Shown here: in pieces, positions 26,106 through 35,497 of the stretch
How the letters are laid out: the number at the start of each line of letters is the position of its first letter
Numbering within the stretch: position 1 is the stretch's first letter
DNA from: Flavobacterium sp.
GTDB lineage: Bacteria; Bacteroidota; Bacteroidia; Flavobacteriales; Flavobacteriaceae
Direction of reading: 5' to 3'
NCBI RefSeq assembly: GCF_027490375.1
Contig: NZ_JAIXYH010000018.1
Span: forward strand, 1 to 64,000
DNA length: 64,000 nt
Notes under the pieces: generated by a model
The model's input: only the letters and a program-made list of their open reading frames with translations
Databases searched by the model: none
What the model was told of the DNA's origin: nothing
Position numbers and translations under genes: made by a program

Positions 26106-26304
26106 TTGATTGAAAGAGCAGATGTTAATTCGTGTATTTTTTTCTGTTTGAAGTTTATTTAAATAATTGAATTGCAATTTATTACACGAGATAATATTGC
26201 AATATTACAAAAACGAAAAAGTAAAGCCGTAAAAGCTCTTTTGCAGTCGTCTCAACCTAACGAAAATCATTTTCCATTAGCCGATTTTTCAAACGTATAA
26301 AGCA

Positions 26305-26331
26305 TAAAAAAAGCCGCACTATTGTGCAGCT
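26305..26331 (-). terminator. terminator of the FadL-like gene
   Basis: On the minus strand AGCTGCAC-AATA-GTGCGGCT (one G-T pair) is followed by seven T. Confidence 0.8.
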
Positions 26332-26355
26332 TTTCGTAGATCACTTTTCTTTTTG

Positions 26356-27840
26356 TTACAAGGCAAAAACGCAGGTCACTGAAACATTGTTGTTTTTTAA
26401 GCGGTATTGCGCCGGGCTGGTGAGTCCTTGTTCGAAAAATCCTGTAGCTGCTTCTCGGCGCATAAGCGTGTAAGCTAAGTCGATACGAAAATGTCTAAAG
26501 TTATAGCCCAAACCGCCTGAATACATGGTGACATCACCTAAAGCACGGCTGTCTTTGTACGGACTTTCTTCCATGCGATATCCCGCACGAATCGACCATT
26601 GTTTTACATTCAATTCGCCACCTACCCGATATTCGTTAGCTGCGGTTAAAAGCTGTTCTATATTTTGGTTTTGCTGGTCAAAGAATAGGGAAGAAGTGGT
26701 AAATTCGGAATTACCATAATCTTTTCTTCCGTAATCAAAACTAAGGGCTCCGTGCTTTCCAAAAACGTATGCAGCACTTAAACCGAGTCGCGAAGGTGTT
26801 CTAAGGCGATAACTCGGATAAACAATAGTTACGTTAGGATCCGCGAAAAAGCCTCCGTTTTCTGCGGTAGTTACTCGTAAAATCTGACGATTTTCATCGG
26901 TAAAGCGCATCCATGTTGGCGATTGGTAACTCGCACCAATTCTAAAGTTTTTAGTAACTTTTCCGATGGCACCTACTTGAAATGAAAATCCGTTGCCATA
27001 GGTGTATAACTCATTGATAAAGTTTACATTCTGTAGTCCAGCATTATTATCATGGCCCGGCGAATTGCGGTAATCTTCATAGAACGAAGATCTTCTTGTA
27101 TAATCGGTAAAATGAGTGTTTAGATTAAGACCTAAATACAATCGATCTTTATACGATCCTGAAAAATTAAAGGATAATTTTCCGTTTAGTCCATTACTTG
27201 CCACCGAGTTTCTTTGAAAAAAGTTGCTCTGAGCGGTAAGATTACTGCTGTAAGTGGTATTATCTGCATTAGGATTAATAATAAATCCCTCGTATCCAAG
27301 CCAAGCTTGCTGTTGCTGGTAATCGAGATCTAAAAAATTACTGTTAGTTAATACACCGAGCGGTATACCTTGCGCAAAGTCTAAAAAATAACTATCTACA
27401 GATGTGGTTGGATTAGTACCAACTGCAGTTTGTGCGTTTAAAAAATTGTTTTGATTCTCGTAGTTCAGTGCTAATGAAAAAGATTTCCAATCGCTTTTAC
27501 CGCTTTTATCCGTAAAAACCCACACTGCACCAGCTTGGTTTAAGTCTAGGGTACTGTCGGAGTTTTTAGCATTAGTTCCGAAATAAACACTTTTTGCCGA
27601 AGAATTAACGCTACTTAATGTCGCAGCTCCTTGATTGTATGTAAACAATGCTGAACCGGCTGGGTTCAAGGACAGTGCCGACATATCAGCACCAAGTGCA
27701 CCAAAAGCTCCACCCATGGCGCGAAAACGTGCAGTTCCGTTAGTATTATCTAATCCATATAGCAAGGCATCAGTGACTGATTGTGCTTGAATGGAGCACG
27801 TCAATAGAAGTCCACTCGCGCAAAGCAGAATTTTTCTCAT
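26356..27840 (-). CDS. FadL/OmpP1-type outer membrane porin
   Basis: 494 residues with signal MRKILLCASGLLLTCSIQA (start ATG 27840; the ATG at 27873 adds 11 residues ahead of the signal). FRAMGGAFGALGADMSALSLNPAGSA-type sequence after the signal is the hallmark N-terminal hatch of the FadL family. The rest alternates aromatic beta strands as in a barrel and ends in a strand (VSVTCVFAL). It probably lets hydrophobic compounds cross the outer membrane. Confidence 0.88.
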   Translation of the reverse strand: MRKILLCASGLLLTCSIQAQSVTDALLYGLDNTNGTARFRAMGGAFGALGADMSALSLNPAGSALFTYNQGAATLSSVNSSAKSVYFGTNAKNSDSTLDLNQAGAVWVFTDKSGKSDWKSFSLALNYENQNNFLNAQTAVGTNPTTSVDSYFLDFAQGIPLGVLTNSNFLDLDYQQQQAWLGYEGFIINPNADNTTYSSNLTAQSNFFQRNSVASNGLNGKLSFNFSGSYKDRLYLGLNLNTHFTDYTRRSSFYEDYRNSPGHDNNAGLQNVNFINELYTYGNGFSFQVGAIGKVTKNFRIGASYQSPTWMRFTDENRQILRVTTAENGGFFADPNVTIVYPSYRLRTPSRLGLSAAYVFGKHGALSFDYGRKDYGNSEFTTSSLFFDQQNQNIEQLLTAANEYRVGGELNVKQWSIRAGYRMEESPYKDSRALGDVTMYSGGLGYNFRHFRIDLAYTLMRREAATGFFEQGLTSPAQYRLKNNNVSVTCVFAL

Positions 27841-27884
27841 GATTGATGATTTAAGAGTTATAATAGATAACATTTTTATTGCTG

Positions 27885-28829
27885 TTATCGGCGTCCACCG
27901 CCACCACCACGGCTTCCGCCACCGCCACCGCCACCCATACGACCGCCGCCGCCTGAGGGAGAGTAACTTCTACTTGGCGAATAGCTTCTGGTAGAGCTGC
28001 TGTTTCTGGTGCTAGAGCTCGATGAACGGGAAGGTGAATACGAGTTATTTCGTCCACCTGGACTGTAATTTGAGTTATTTCGAGTACTGCCGTTACGTCC
28101 GGAGGTATTGTAATCCGTATTTCGTCGTCCATTTCCGTCGGTAAAGCTATTTCTTGACGTTCCTCGGTTGGAGTAAAGTGAATTTCTGCCGTTTCCGCGG
28201 TAAGAAGATTCGTATCTGCCGCGATTTCCATAGCTATTTCTGCCGCCGATACCATTTGCATAATAAGAGCCACGTCGTCCGTAACCTACAGCATAATTAC
28301 CCCAATTGTTCCAGCCCCAGCCGCCGCCCCAGCCCGGACCATACCAAGAGTTCCATCCCCATCCCCATCCAAGACCCCAACCTGGTCCGTACCAAGAATT
28401 CCAACCCCAGCCAAGACCCCAGCCCCAACCAGGTCCCCATGCCCAGCTGTTCCAGCCCGGACCCCAGCCCCAGCCAGCATTCCAACCAAGGCCCCAGCCC
28501 CAGTTATCCCAGCCGTTATCGTAGATATTTACTACTGTGGTTTCTGAATTCTCTCCCCAGCCAGCATTTCCCGATGGGCGCTCTTGTACTTGAGTGGAGT
28601 CTTGATTCATTTGGGCGATAGCCGTTTCTGTCTCTTCTCGACGAGCGCCAAAATAACTTTTATACGGACTCTCACTAGTCGAATTAGTTGTTGCGTTTGC
28701 GTTGTTCGCATATTCTTTTTCGTAATACGAAGTACTTTGATAACTGCCGCAACTGTTTAGCGTTACTAAACTGATGAGCGACATGATGCTAAAGGTAAAA
28801 GACGACCGAAATATTTTATTCGTTTTCAT
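27885..28829 (-). CDS. Gly/Trp-rich low-complexity lipoprotein
   Basis: 314 residues. MKTNKIFRSSFTFSIMSLIS leads to the lipobox VTLNSC (start ATG 28829). About residues 115-180 are a run of GW, GWG and WNSWYGPGWG units. After that comes an Arg/Asn/Ser/Gly-rich stretch and a final glycine tract (GGGGRMGGGGGGG). The composition suggests a disordered, surface-linked or cell-wall-like protein; no enzyme domain is present. It sits upstream of the porin gene on the same strand. Confidence 0.75.
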   Translation of the reverse strand: MKTNKIFRSSFTFSIMSLISLVTLNSCGSYQSTSYYEKEYANNANATTNSTSESPYKSYFGARREETETAIAQMNQDSTQVQERPSGNAGWGENSETTVVNIYDNGWDNWGWGLGWNAGWGWGPGWNSWAWGPGWGWGLGWGWNSWYGPGWGLGWGWGWNSWYGPGWGGGWGWNNWGNYAVGYGRRGSYYANGIGGRNSYGNRGRYESSYRGNGRNSLYSNRGTSRNSFTDGNGRRNTDYNTSGRNGSTRNNSNYSPGGRNNSYSPSRSSSSSTRNSSSTRSYSPSRSYSPSGGGGRMGGGGGGGSRGGGGGRR

Positions 28830-28856
28830 ATCCAAGGGATTTATTGTCTGACTATA

Positions 28857-28864
28857 CAAATTTA
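28857..28864 (-). promoter_or_regulatory. -7 box TAAATTTG for the Gly/Trp-rich lipoprotein gene
   Basis: Exact match, 27 bp before ATG 28829. It is nearly back to back with the proS box. Confidence 0.5.
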
Positions 28865-28866
28865 CT

Positions 28867-28874
28867 TAGTTTTG
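28867..28874 (+). promoter_or_regulatory. -7 box TAGTTTTG for proS
   Basis: Exact TAnnTTTG, 53 bp before the proS ATG. It is divergent from the box at 28864-28857 with only 2 bp between them. Confidence 0.45.
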
Positions 28875-28927
28875 CCCGACCTTTTAGTTAAAGAAATTCA
28901 AACAATTTTTATGCCAAATTACAGGCT

Positions 28928-30406
28928 ATGAGCAAGAACCTTACAAGTAGAACGCAAGATTATTCAAAATGGTACAATGAGCTAGTCGTAAAAGCCGATT
29001 TAGCAGAAAATTCGGGAGTTCGCGGATGTATGGTTATCAAGCCGTATGGCTACGCTATTTGGGAAAAAATGCAGCAGGAGCTCGACCGTTTGTTTAAAGA
29101 AACCGGACACTCTAATGCCTATTTCCCGCTGTTTGTGCCTAAAAGTATGTTTGAGGCCGAGGAAACCAATGCCGAAGGTTTTGCAAAAGAGTGTGCCATC
29201 GTAACGCATTATCGTTTGAAAAACGATCCCGACCAGAAGGGAAAACTCATTGTAGATCCAAACGCTAAGCTTGAAGAAGAACTCATCGTGCGTCCAACCA
29301 GCGAGGCAATTATTTGGTCAACTTACAAAAACTGGATTCAGTCGTACCGCGATTTGCCACTCCTTATTAATCAATGGGCAAATGTGGTTCGTTGGGAAAT
29401 GCGTACGCGACTTTTTCTTAGAACAGCAGAGTTTCTCTGGCAAGAAGGACATACCGCACATGCAACACGCGAAGAGGCAATTGAAGAATCAGAAAAAATG
29501 ATGCAGGTGTACGCCGATTTTGCGGAACGTTTTATGGCGATTCCTGTTATAAAAGGACTAAAATCGCCGAGTGAACGATTTGCTGGTGCTGAAGAAACCT
29601 ATTGTATTGAAGCACTGATGCAAGACGGAAAAGCTTTACAAGCAGGGACGTCGCACTTTTTAGGTCAGAATTTTGCTAAAGCTTTCGATGTGAAGTTTGC
29701 AGGACAAGACGGAAAGTTAGATTACGTTTGGGGAACATCTTGGGGTGTGAGTACGCGTTTAATGGGTGCTTTAGTAATGACGCATTCCGACGATAACGGT
29801 CTGGTGCTACCTCCAAATTTGGCGCCAATCCAAGTGGTCATCGTTCCTATTTATAAGTCTGATGAAGAATATGCTGCCGTTTCTGCGAAAGCAAATGAAA
29901 TTTCAGATCAACTAAAGAGGTTCGGGATACGCGTGAAATTCGACAACCGAACTACGCACAAACCCGGATTTAAATTCAACGAGTATGAGCTCAAAGGCGT
30001 TCCATTGCGTATTGCGATCGGACCTAAGGATCTCGAGAACGGAACCGTGGAATTGGCTAGACGTGATACGCTAACAAAGGAGGTTGCTGCCGTAGATGGC
30101 ATCGCCAATTTAGTAGTTGATTTACTGGAACATATTCAGCAGACACTTTTTCAAAAAGCAGAGTCGTTCCGAAACGAGCACATAACGGCTGTTGATTCTT
30201 ACGATGAGTTTAAAGAATTGTTAGAAACTAAAGGTGGTTTTTTTGCTGCACATTGGGATGGAACTGCCGAAACCGAAGAGCGCATCAAAGACGAAACAAA
30301 AGCAACTATTCGTTGTATTCCACTCGATCGTACTCTGGAAGCAGGAAGCTGTATGTACAGCGGAAAACCATCGATCGGACGTGTTTTGTTTGCAAAAGCA
30401 TACTAA
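28928..30406 (+). CDS. proS: prolyl-tRNA synthetase
   Basis: 492 residues; charges tRNA-Pro. This is the short form without the editing insertion, of the archaeal/eukaryal-like type common in Bacteroidota. Class II features seen are the motif-2 region [20 protein letters not shown], the TEAT-like [10 protein letters not shown], and the anticodon-binding domain [13 protein letters not shown]. The C-terminal zinc-binding-like domain ends [10 protein letters not shown]. The start ATG 28928 gives [16 protein letters not shown]. Confidence 0.96.
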   Translation: MSKNLTSRTQDYSKWYNELVVKADLAENSGVRGCMVIKPYGYAIWEKMQQELDRLFKETGHSNAYFPLFVPKSMFEAEETNAEGFAKECAIVTHYRLKNDPDQKGKLIVDPNAKLEEELIVRPTSEAIIWSTYKNWIQSYRDLPLLINQWANVVRWEMRTRLFLRTAEFLWQEGHTAHATREEAIEESEKMMQVYADFAERFMAIPVIKGLKSPSERFAGAEETYCIEALMQDGKALQAGTSHFLGQNFAKAFDVKFAGQDGKLDYVWGTSWGVSTRLMGALVMTHSDDNGLVLPPNLAPIQVVIVPIYKSDEEYAAVSAKANEISDQLKRFGIRVKFDNRTTHKPGFKFNEYELKGVPLRIAIGPKDLENGTVELARRDTLTKEVAAVDGIANLVVDLLEHIQQTLFQKAESFRNEHITAVDSYDEFKELLETKGGFFAAHWDGTAETEERIKDETKATIRCIPLDRTLEAGSCMYSGKPSIGRVLFAKAY

Positions 30407-30643
30407 AAGGCGTTTTTAAATACGTTTTCGTTGCCGTAAGGTTGGTTTTTCAAGTGTTTTATTTAGGCTTTGAAAGCAACTTAAGTTGTTTTTTTGCTGT
30501 AGAATAGTGATTTATCAGATATTCAAGCCTTTGCAATTAATACGTAATCAAGGTGTTAACGAATGTCGGTGTGTTTTTTGAAATTTAACCAACAGTTCTG
30601 CGAAAAAAATATAGCTCACTATTGCGCGAATAAAAATTAGTTG

Positions 30644-30651
30644 TATTTTTG
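30644..30651 (+). promoter_or_regulatory. tRNA-Glu promoter, -33 TTG and -7 TATTTTTG
   Basis: TTG at 30622-30624, 19-bp spacing, then TATTTTTG, an exact match, 19 bp before the first tRNA. Confidence 0.75.
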
Positions 30652-30670
30652 CAACCGCATTCAGCGAAAT

Positions 30671-30745
30671 GGCCCGTTCGTCTATCGGTTAGGACGCCAG
30701 GTTTTCATCCTGGTAAGGGGGGTTCGATTCCCCCACGGGCTACCA
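30671..30745 (+). tRNA. tRNA-Glu (UUC), CCA encoded
   Basis: A cloverleaf folds with acceptor GGCCCGT/ACGGGCT, anticodon stem CCAGG/CCTGG with loop TTTTCAT (anticodon TTC), and a T arm containing GGTTCGATTCC. Discriminator A at 30742 is followed by encoded CCA. Confidence 0.95.
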
Positions 30746-30763
30746 AATTTTGGAAAAACAATT

Positions 30764-30835
30764 GGTCCGTTCGTCTAGGGGTTAGGACGCCAGGTTTTCA
30801 TCCTGGTAACAGGGGTTCGATTCCCCTACGGACTA
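30764..30835 (+). tRNA. tRNA-Glu (UUC), second copy
   Basis: Starts 18 bp after the first. The acceptor is GGTCCGT/ACGGACT, and the anticodon arm is identical with loop TTTTCAT. No CCA is encoded (the sequence after the discriminator is CAA). Confidence 0.95.
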
Positions 30836-30865
30836 CAAATTAAGAATTAAAGAACAAGTATAGCG

Positions 30866-31120
30866 ATGGCAAATCATAAATCGGCCTTAAAGAGAATCAG
30901 AAGCAACGAGAAAAAACGCGTGCTTAACAGATATCAACACAAAACAACTCGTAACGCAATCAAAGCTTTACGTCTAACAACTGTGAAGTCAGAAGCTGCA
31001 GCTAAATTGTCTGCTGTAATTTCGATGATTGATAAGTTAGCGAAGAAAAATGTTATCCACGATAACAAAGCTTCTAACTTAAAGAGCAAATTAACTAAGC
31101 ACGTTGCTAAATTAGCATAA
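30866..31120 (+). CDS. rpsT: 30S ribosomal protein S20
   Basis: 84 residues, very basic. MANHKSALKRIRSNEKKRV is the typical S20 start and KKNVIHDNKASNLKSKL the typical C-terminal part. It binds 16S rRNA early in 30S assembly. It lies 30 bp after the tRNA-Glu pair, probably on the same transcript, and is followed by a strong terminator. Confidence 0.97.
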   Translation: MANHKSALKRIRSNEKKRVLNRYQHKTTRNAIKALRLTTVKSEAAAKLSAVISMIDKLAKKNVIHDNKASNLKSKLTKHVAKLA

Positions 31121-31143
31121 CGACTTACACGACAGATAGTGAA

Positions 31144-31168
31144 AGCCGCTCTTGTAGCGGCTTTTTTT
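31144..31168. terminator. terminator between rpsT and the convergent regulator gene
   Basis: AGCCGCT-CTTGT-AGCGGCT followed by seven T. The T run overlaps the stop codon of the minus-strand regulator gene, so it may serve both strands. Confidence 0.85.
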
Positions 31169-31541
31169 ATTGCATTAAATTTATCACAGCTTCTTTGGAA
31201 AGCGGTTTTGCAAGAAAGGAAATTACCTGCGGAAACAATTTCGCACGTTGCTGGTCTTCGGGGTCGACACTCGAACTCAATAAAACAATCTTTACAGACT
31301 GCAATTTTTCATCGGCACCAATTTGCTGAACTATTTCCCAGCCGTCGTAAAGCGGCATATTTAAATCGAGAAAGATAAAGTTATCGGCCTTCGCTAATTC
31401 ATCAGATGTTCGCAATACTTGCAAGGCTTCAATTCCATCTGTGAAGGTTTGGACCTTAATATTAGGAATTTTCTTAAGCACTAAGCCTGCTACCATAAGC
31501 GCAATAGGATCGTCATCAATAACAGTAACGTATTTTTCCAT
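31167..31541 (-). CDS. single-domain CheY-like response regulator
   Basis: 124 residues, receiver domain only: VTVIDDDPIALM acidic pocket, phospho-acceptor Asp in FIFLDLNMP, and Lys in FLAKPLS. The ATG at 31541 overlaps the kinase stop (TGATG); the GTG at 31544 is less likely. There is no output domain, so it signals through a partner protein, probably under the PAS kinase encoded just upstream. Confidence 0.9.
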   Translation of the reverse strand: MEKYVTVIDDDPIALMVAGLVLKKIPNIKVQTFTDGIEALQVLRTSDELAKADNFIFLDLNMPLYDGWEIVQQIGADEKLQSVKIVLLSSSVDPEDQQRAKLFPQVISFLAKPLSKEAVINLMQ

Positions 31542-33262
31542 CACAGTTTTCTTTGAAAATCAATCATAAAAGTAGTGCCGCAGCCCACAGCTGAGGCAAT
31601 TTCGATGCGCCCACCCATGCTTTCTACCTGCGATTTCACCAAATACAAGCCGAGTCCTTTACTGTCGGGTAAATTATGGAAACGCTGATACAAGCCAAAA
31701 ACTTTAGAACCGTGTTTTTCTAAATCGATTCCCAAACCGTTGTCGGCAAAACTCAGACGGTCGAATTGCTCTTCCCGACGCAACGAAACAACAATTTTCA
31801 ACGGACGTTTCTTATTTCGATATTTCACTGCATTGGTTAACAAGTTGAGTAAGATGCTCTCAAAATACGCGCGATTTACATACAGCTCGACTTCCGGTTC
31901 GAAGTTGAGCTCCATATTCACTTCTGAAATATTGATCAGGTTGTCAATTTGCATTTTAACCCGATTTAATGACTCGAGAGGATTGATAAGTTGTTTTTCA
32001 ATCGACGGATTGTCGCGAATAATTACCACTTTCCCTAAATCATTAACGGTTTCTTGCAATAAATGCGTTGATTTCGAAAAGCCTTCAACGATCAATTTTA
32101 CCGTTTCATTATCAATTTGTTCTTCTTCAAGAAGTTGAAGCAAGCCGATTAAATTCGAGATGGGTGCTCTTAAGTTGTGCGAGGTGATGTACGAGAACTG
32201 CCGTAAATCTTTGTTGTTTTGCGAAAGTTCTCTAATAAGCTGCTCGCGTTCTTTTTCTTGTTCTTTTTGCTTGCTTACGTCACGCTGAATGGAAATCCAA
32301 TGTGTGTGCTCTCCTTCATTATCAAAGACAGGTACGAAAGAAAACCGAACCCAAAATCGCGCACCATCCTTACGCGCACTTTTAAGCTCCATCTCAGCAG
32401 TTTTCTTTTGTGCGATGGCTAAAACCAACTCGTCGAGTAAGCTTCGGTTCTCTTCCAAATCGTACAATTGATACGGACTCATTTGCAGCAACTCCAATTC
32501 GTCGAAACCGGTCATGTTTGCAAAGGCCTTGTTAACGAAAACAATCTGCGGAATCGGAAATCTCGAATTGTCGGCATCGGTAATTAAAACCGAATCTAAG
32601 GTGTTGGTAATTACGGTTTCCAGTAATTTCAGTCGGCGTTCTTCTTTCTTTAATCTAGTCACATCTTGCATGGCACCGATCATACGCACCGGGCGTGCAT
32701 CCGGACCAAAAACCAAAAAACCTCGGTCGAGCACGTACCTGTAACTACCATCTTTGCACAGAAAACGATATTCTGCTTGCCAATTCTGACTCTTTTGCGC
32801 TAGAAACGCATATAAATTCACAGAAATACGCATCGAATCTTGCGGATGAATTTTACTGAACCACCACGACGAGTTGTTTTCAATATCATCGGCTCCATAG
32901 CCAAATATTTCGAAAATTCCCTTGTTCCACTCGAAGTGATCGGTCGGTATATTCCAGTCCCAAATCGTGTCTGAGGTTGCTTTTGCTACAATGTCGTAGC
33001 GCTCATTTGCTTGCTTTATCGCTTTGGTGCGCTCTTCAAGACTGCGTAATGTATCTCTGTTTCGCTGATCGTTTTTGATAATAAAATACCGTAAAACGAA
33101 AGCGGTTAGTATTATGAAAACTAAATCTCGAGCAATGTGAAGGTACAGATGGTCAAAAGTATCCGAGGAAAAAGCAGCGTCCATAGTAACCACAGAAACT
33201 ATCGCTACAAAGGCTGCAACCAAAACAAATACTACAGAAATTTTATTAGCATTGCTTTTCAT
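31541..33262 (-). CDS. PAS-domain sensor histidine kinase
   Basis: 573 residues. TM helices lie at about 7-27 and 39-62 with almost no periplasmic part. Two PAS domains follow (about 85-205, with WDWNIPTDHFEWNKGIFEIFGY, and about 210-335), then a HisKA-type box FSYITSHNLRAPISNLIGL with the phospho-acceptor His, and an HATPase with DNGLGID and GLGLYLVKS. It probably senses a cytosolic cue such as redox or a ligand and is paired with the CheY-like gene. Confidence 0.9.
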   Translation of the reverse strand: MKSNANKISVVFVLVAAFVAIVSVVTMDAAFSSDTFDHLYLHIARDLVFIILTAFVLRYFIIKNDQRNRDTLRSLEERTKAIKQANERYDIVAKATSDTIWDWNIPTDHFEWNKGIFEIFGYGADDIENNSSWWFSKIHPQDSMRISVNLYAFLAQKSQNWQAEYRFLCKDGSYRYVLDRGFLVFGPDARPVRMIGAMQDVTRLKKEERRLKLLETVITNTLDSVLITDADNSRFPIPQIVFVNKAFANMTGFDELELLQMSPYQLYDLEENRSLLDELVLAIAQKKTAEMELKSARKDGARFWVRFSFVPVFDNEGEHTHWISIQRDVSKQKEQEKEREQLIRELSQNNKDLRQFSYITSHNLRAPISNLIGLLQLLEEEQIDNETVKLIVEGFSKSTHLLQETVNDLGKVVIIRDNPSIEKQLINPLESLNRVKMQIDNLINISEVNMELNFEPEVELYVNRAYFESILLNLLTNAVKYRNKKRPLKIVVSLRREEQFDRLSFADNGLGIDLEKHGSKVFGLYQRFHNLPDSKGLGLYLVKSQVESMGGRIEIASAVGCGTTFMIDFQRKL

Positions 33263-33398
33263 TACTCAAATATATCGAATTAACCTACATTCTTGTAGAA
33301 TAATTCTCATTAATTTAAAACATTCTTTAAAGAATTCGTTATGAAATTCGCTTTTCAAACTAAGTTTTAGACAATTATATTTATCGCTAAATAAAGTG

Positions 33399-33406
33399 TA
33401 CCTTTG
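33399..33406 (+). promoter_or_regulatory. typA promoter, -7 box TACCTTTG
   Basis: Exact match 20 bp before the typA ATG. Confidence 0.6.
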
Positions 33407-33426
33407 CGCCGTCAAAATCAGACCAC

Positions 33427-35223
33427 ATGAGCGCTATTAGAAACATTGCAATTATTGCACACGTTGACCACGGTAAAACAACCTTAGTCGACAAAATTAT
33501 GTTCCATTGTCAATTGTTCCGTGAAAACGAGAATACCGGAGATTTAATCCTCGATAACAACGACTTGGAACGCGAGCGCGGAATTACCATTACCTCTAAA
33601 AACGTTTCGGTAAATTATAAAGGAACTAAAATTAACATCATCGACACGCCAGGTCACGCCGATTTCGGTGGAGAAGTAGAGCGTGTCTTGAATATGGCCG
33701 ACGGTGTTTGTTTACTCGTCGATGCTTTTGAAGGTCCGATGCCTCAAACGCGTTTCGTACTTCAAAAAGCAATCGATCTAGGTTTGAAACCTTGCGTGGT
33801 TATCAATAAAGTCGACAAAGAAAATTGTACACCAGAAGAAGTACACGAAAAAGTATTCGACCTAATGTTCGAACTCGGTGCTACCGAAGAACAGCTCGAT
33901 TTCCCAACTGTCTACGGTTCGGCGAAAAACAATTGGATGTCGACCGATTGGCAAAATCAAACCCAAAACATCGAGCCTTTACTCGATATGGTGATTGAGC
34001 ACGTTCCAGCGCCAAAAGTTAGCGAAGGAACACCGCAAATGCTCATCACCTCACTCGATTTCTCTTCGTTTACCGGTCGTATTGCTATCGGACGTTTAGA
34101 GCGTGGCGTTTTAAAAGAAGGAATGCCAATCTCGTTGGTAAAGCGCGACGGTAGTGTGTTGAAATCGCGTATCAAAGAACTTCACACGTTCGAAGGTCTT
34201 GGTCGTAAGAAAGTTAGCGAAGTTACCGCGGGCGATATTTGCGCCGTTGTTGGTATCGAAGGATTTGAAATTGGCGATACGATTGCCGATTTTGAAAATC
34301 CGGAAGCGCTTGAAACGATTGCTATCGACGAGCCTACCATGAGTATGTTATTCACCATTAACGACTCACCGTTCTTCGGAAAAGAAGGCAAATTTGTGAC
34401 ATCACGCCACATCAAAGAGCGTTTAAGCAAAGAATTAGAGAAAAACTTGGCACTTCGTGTGAACGAAACCGACTCAGCAGATAAATTTATGGTCTTCGGA
34501 CGTGGTGTATTGCACCTTTCGGTTTTGATTGAAACCATGCGTCGTGAAGGATATGAGTTGCAAATTGGTCAGCCACAAGTTATTATAAAAGAAATCGATG
34601 GTGTAAAATGTGAGCCAATCGAGGAATTAACAATCGACTTACCAGAGCACGTATCGGGTCGCGCAGTCGAATTCGTAACCATCCGTAAAGGTGAGATGCT
34701 AAGTATGGAAGGTCGTGGCGATCGAATGATCATCAAGTTCAACATTCCATCGCGCGGAATCATCGGTTTGCGTAACCAATTACTTACGGCAACTGCCGGT
34801 GAAGCAATTATGGCGCACCGTTTTGTAAGCTACGAACCTTACCGTGGAGAAATTGCCGGACGTATCAACGGTTCGTTGATTTCGATGGAAAACGGTAAAG
34901 CAATTCCGTATTCAATCAACAAACTTCAGGATCGTGGAAAATTCTTCGTAGATCCAAACGAAGATGTGTACGAAGGTCAGGTGATCGGTGAGAATTCTCG
35001 TGGCGACGATATGGTGGTGAACATCACCAAAACAAAACAGCTTACCAACTTCCGCTCTGCTGGTGCCGACGATAAGACGCGTATCACACCTGCAATTAAG
35101 TTCTCATTAGAAGAAGCTCTCGAATACATTCAAAAAGATGAGTATGTGGAGGTAACTCCGAAATCGATTCGCTTGCGTAAAATTTACCTGAACGAAAATG
35201 ATCGAAAGCGTTATAAAATCTAA
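33427..35223 (+). CDS. typA: ribosome-associated GTPase TypA/BipA
   Basis: 598 residues, the normal family length. The GTPase motifs are AHVDHGKTTL (G1), RGITI (G2), DTPGHADF (G3) and NKVDK (G4). EF-G-like domains and the TypA-specific C-terminal domain with KPYRGEI-like sequence (YEPYRGEIAGRING) follow. It acts on the ribosome in 50S assembly and stress adaptation. Monocistronic, with its own promoter and a UUCG-loop terminator. Confidence 0.97.
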   Translation: MSAIRNIAIIAHVDHGKTTLVDKIMFHCQLFRENENTGDLILDNNDLERERGITITSKNVSVNYKGTKINIIDTPGHADFGGEVERVLNMADGVCLLVDAFEGPMPQTRFVLQKAIDLGLKPCVVINKVDKENCTPEEVHEKVFDLMFELGATEEQLDFPTVYGSAKNNWMSTDWQNQTQNIEPLLDMVIEHVPAPKVSEGTPQMLITSLDFSSFTGRIAIGRLERGVLKEGMPISLVKRDGSVLKSRIKELHTFEGLGRKKVSEVTAGDICAVVGIEGFEIGDTIADFENPEALETIAIDEPTMSMLFTINDSPFFGKEGKFVTSRHIKERLSKELEKNLALRVNETDSADKFMVFGRGVLHLSVLIETMRREGYELQIGQPQVIIKEIDGVKCEPIEELTIDLPEHVSGRAVEFVTIRKGEMLSMEGRGDRMIIKFNIPSRGIIGLRNQLLTATAGEAIMAHRFVSYEPYRGEIAGRINGSLISMENGKAIPYSINKLQDRGKFFVDPNEDVYEGQVIGENSRGDDMVVNITKTKQLTNFRSAGADDKTRITPAIKFSLEEALEYIQKDEYVEVTPKSIRLRKIYLNENDRKRYKI

Positions 35224-35230
35224 ATCCCAA

Positions 35231-35261
35231 AAGCTGTTTCTTCGGAAGCAGCTTTTTTTTT
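35231..35261 (+). terminator. typA terminator with TTCG tetraloop
   Basis: AAGCTGTTTC-TTCG-GAAGCAGCTT (one T-G pair) followed by a run of T. Confidence 0.9.
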
Positions 35262-35467
35262 GTCGTTTAGGTAGCACCTCTGTTGGGTTTCGCTGAGCCA
35301 CTGGCTTAGATTTGTTCTTTTTTTTGATTGGCTTTGTGCAGTAATTTTTGGAAAGTGCAAATCGTATTGCTTTTCAAAAATTTGACTATTCGTTGCACTT
35401 TTCTCTAAAAAGCATTTATAGCAGCGTCAATTGCCGTTTCACTATTCCAAAAACAAGTTGATTCGAT

Positions 35468-35475
35468 TATCTTTG
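35468..35475 (+). promoter_or_regulatory. ffh promoter, -7 box TATCTTTG
   Basis: Exact match, 22 bp before the ffh ATG. Confidence 0.55.
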
Positions 35476-35497
35476 CACCTCAAAATTCCGAAAGACC

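Noticed and set aside
28154-28621. Plus-strand ORFs rich in Pro and Gln opposite the Gly/Trp-rich gene
   Set aside because: They are antisense shadows of the repetitive GGN/TGG codons of the real gene at 27885-28829.
30649-30843. 64-residue ORF with an internal repeat
   Set aside because: It is a reading of the two tRNA-Glu genes; the repeat reflects the near-identical tRNAs.
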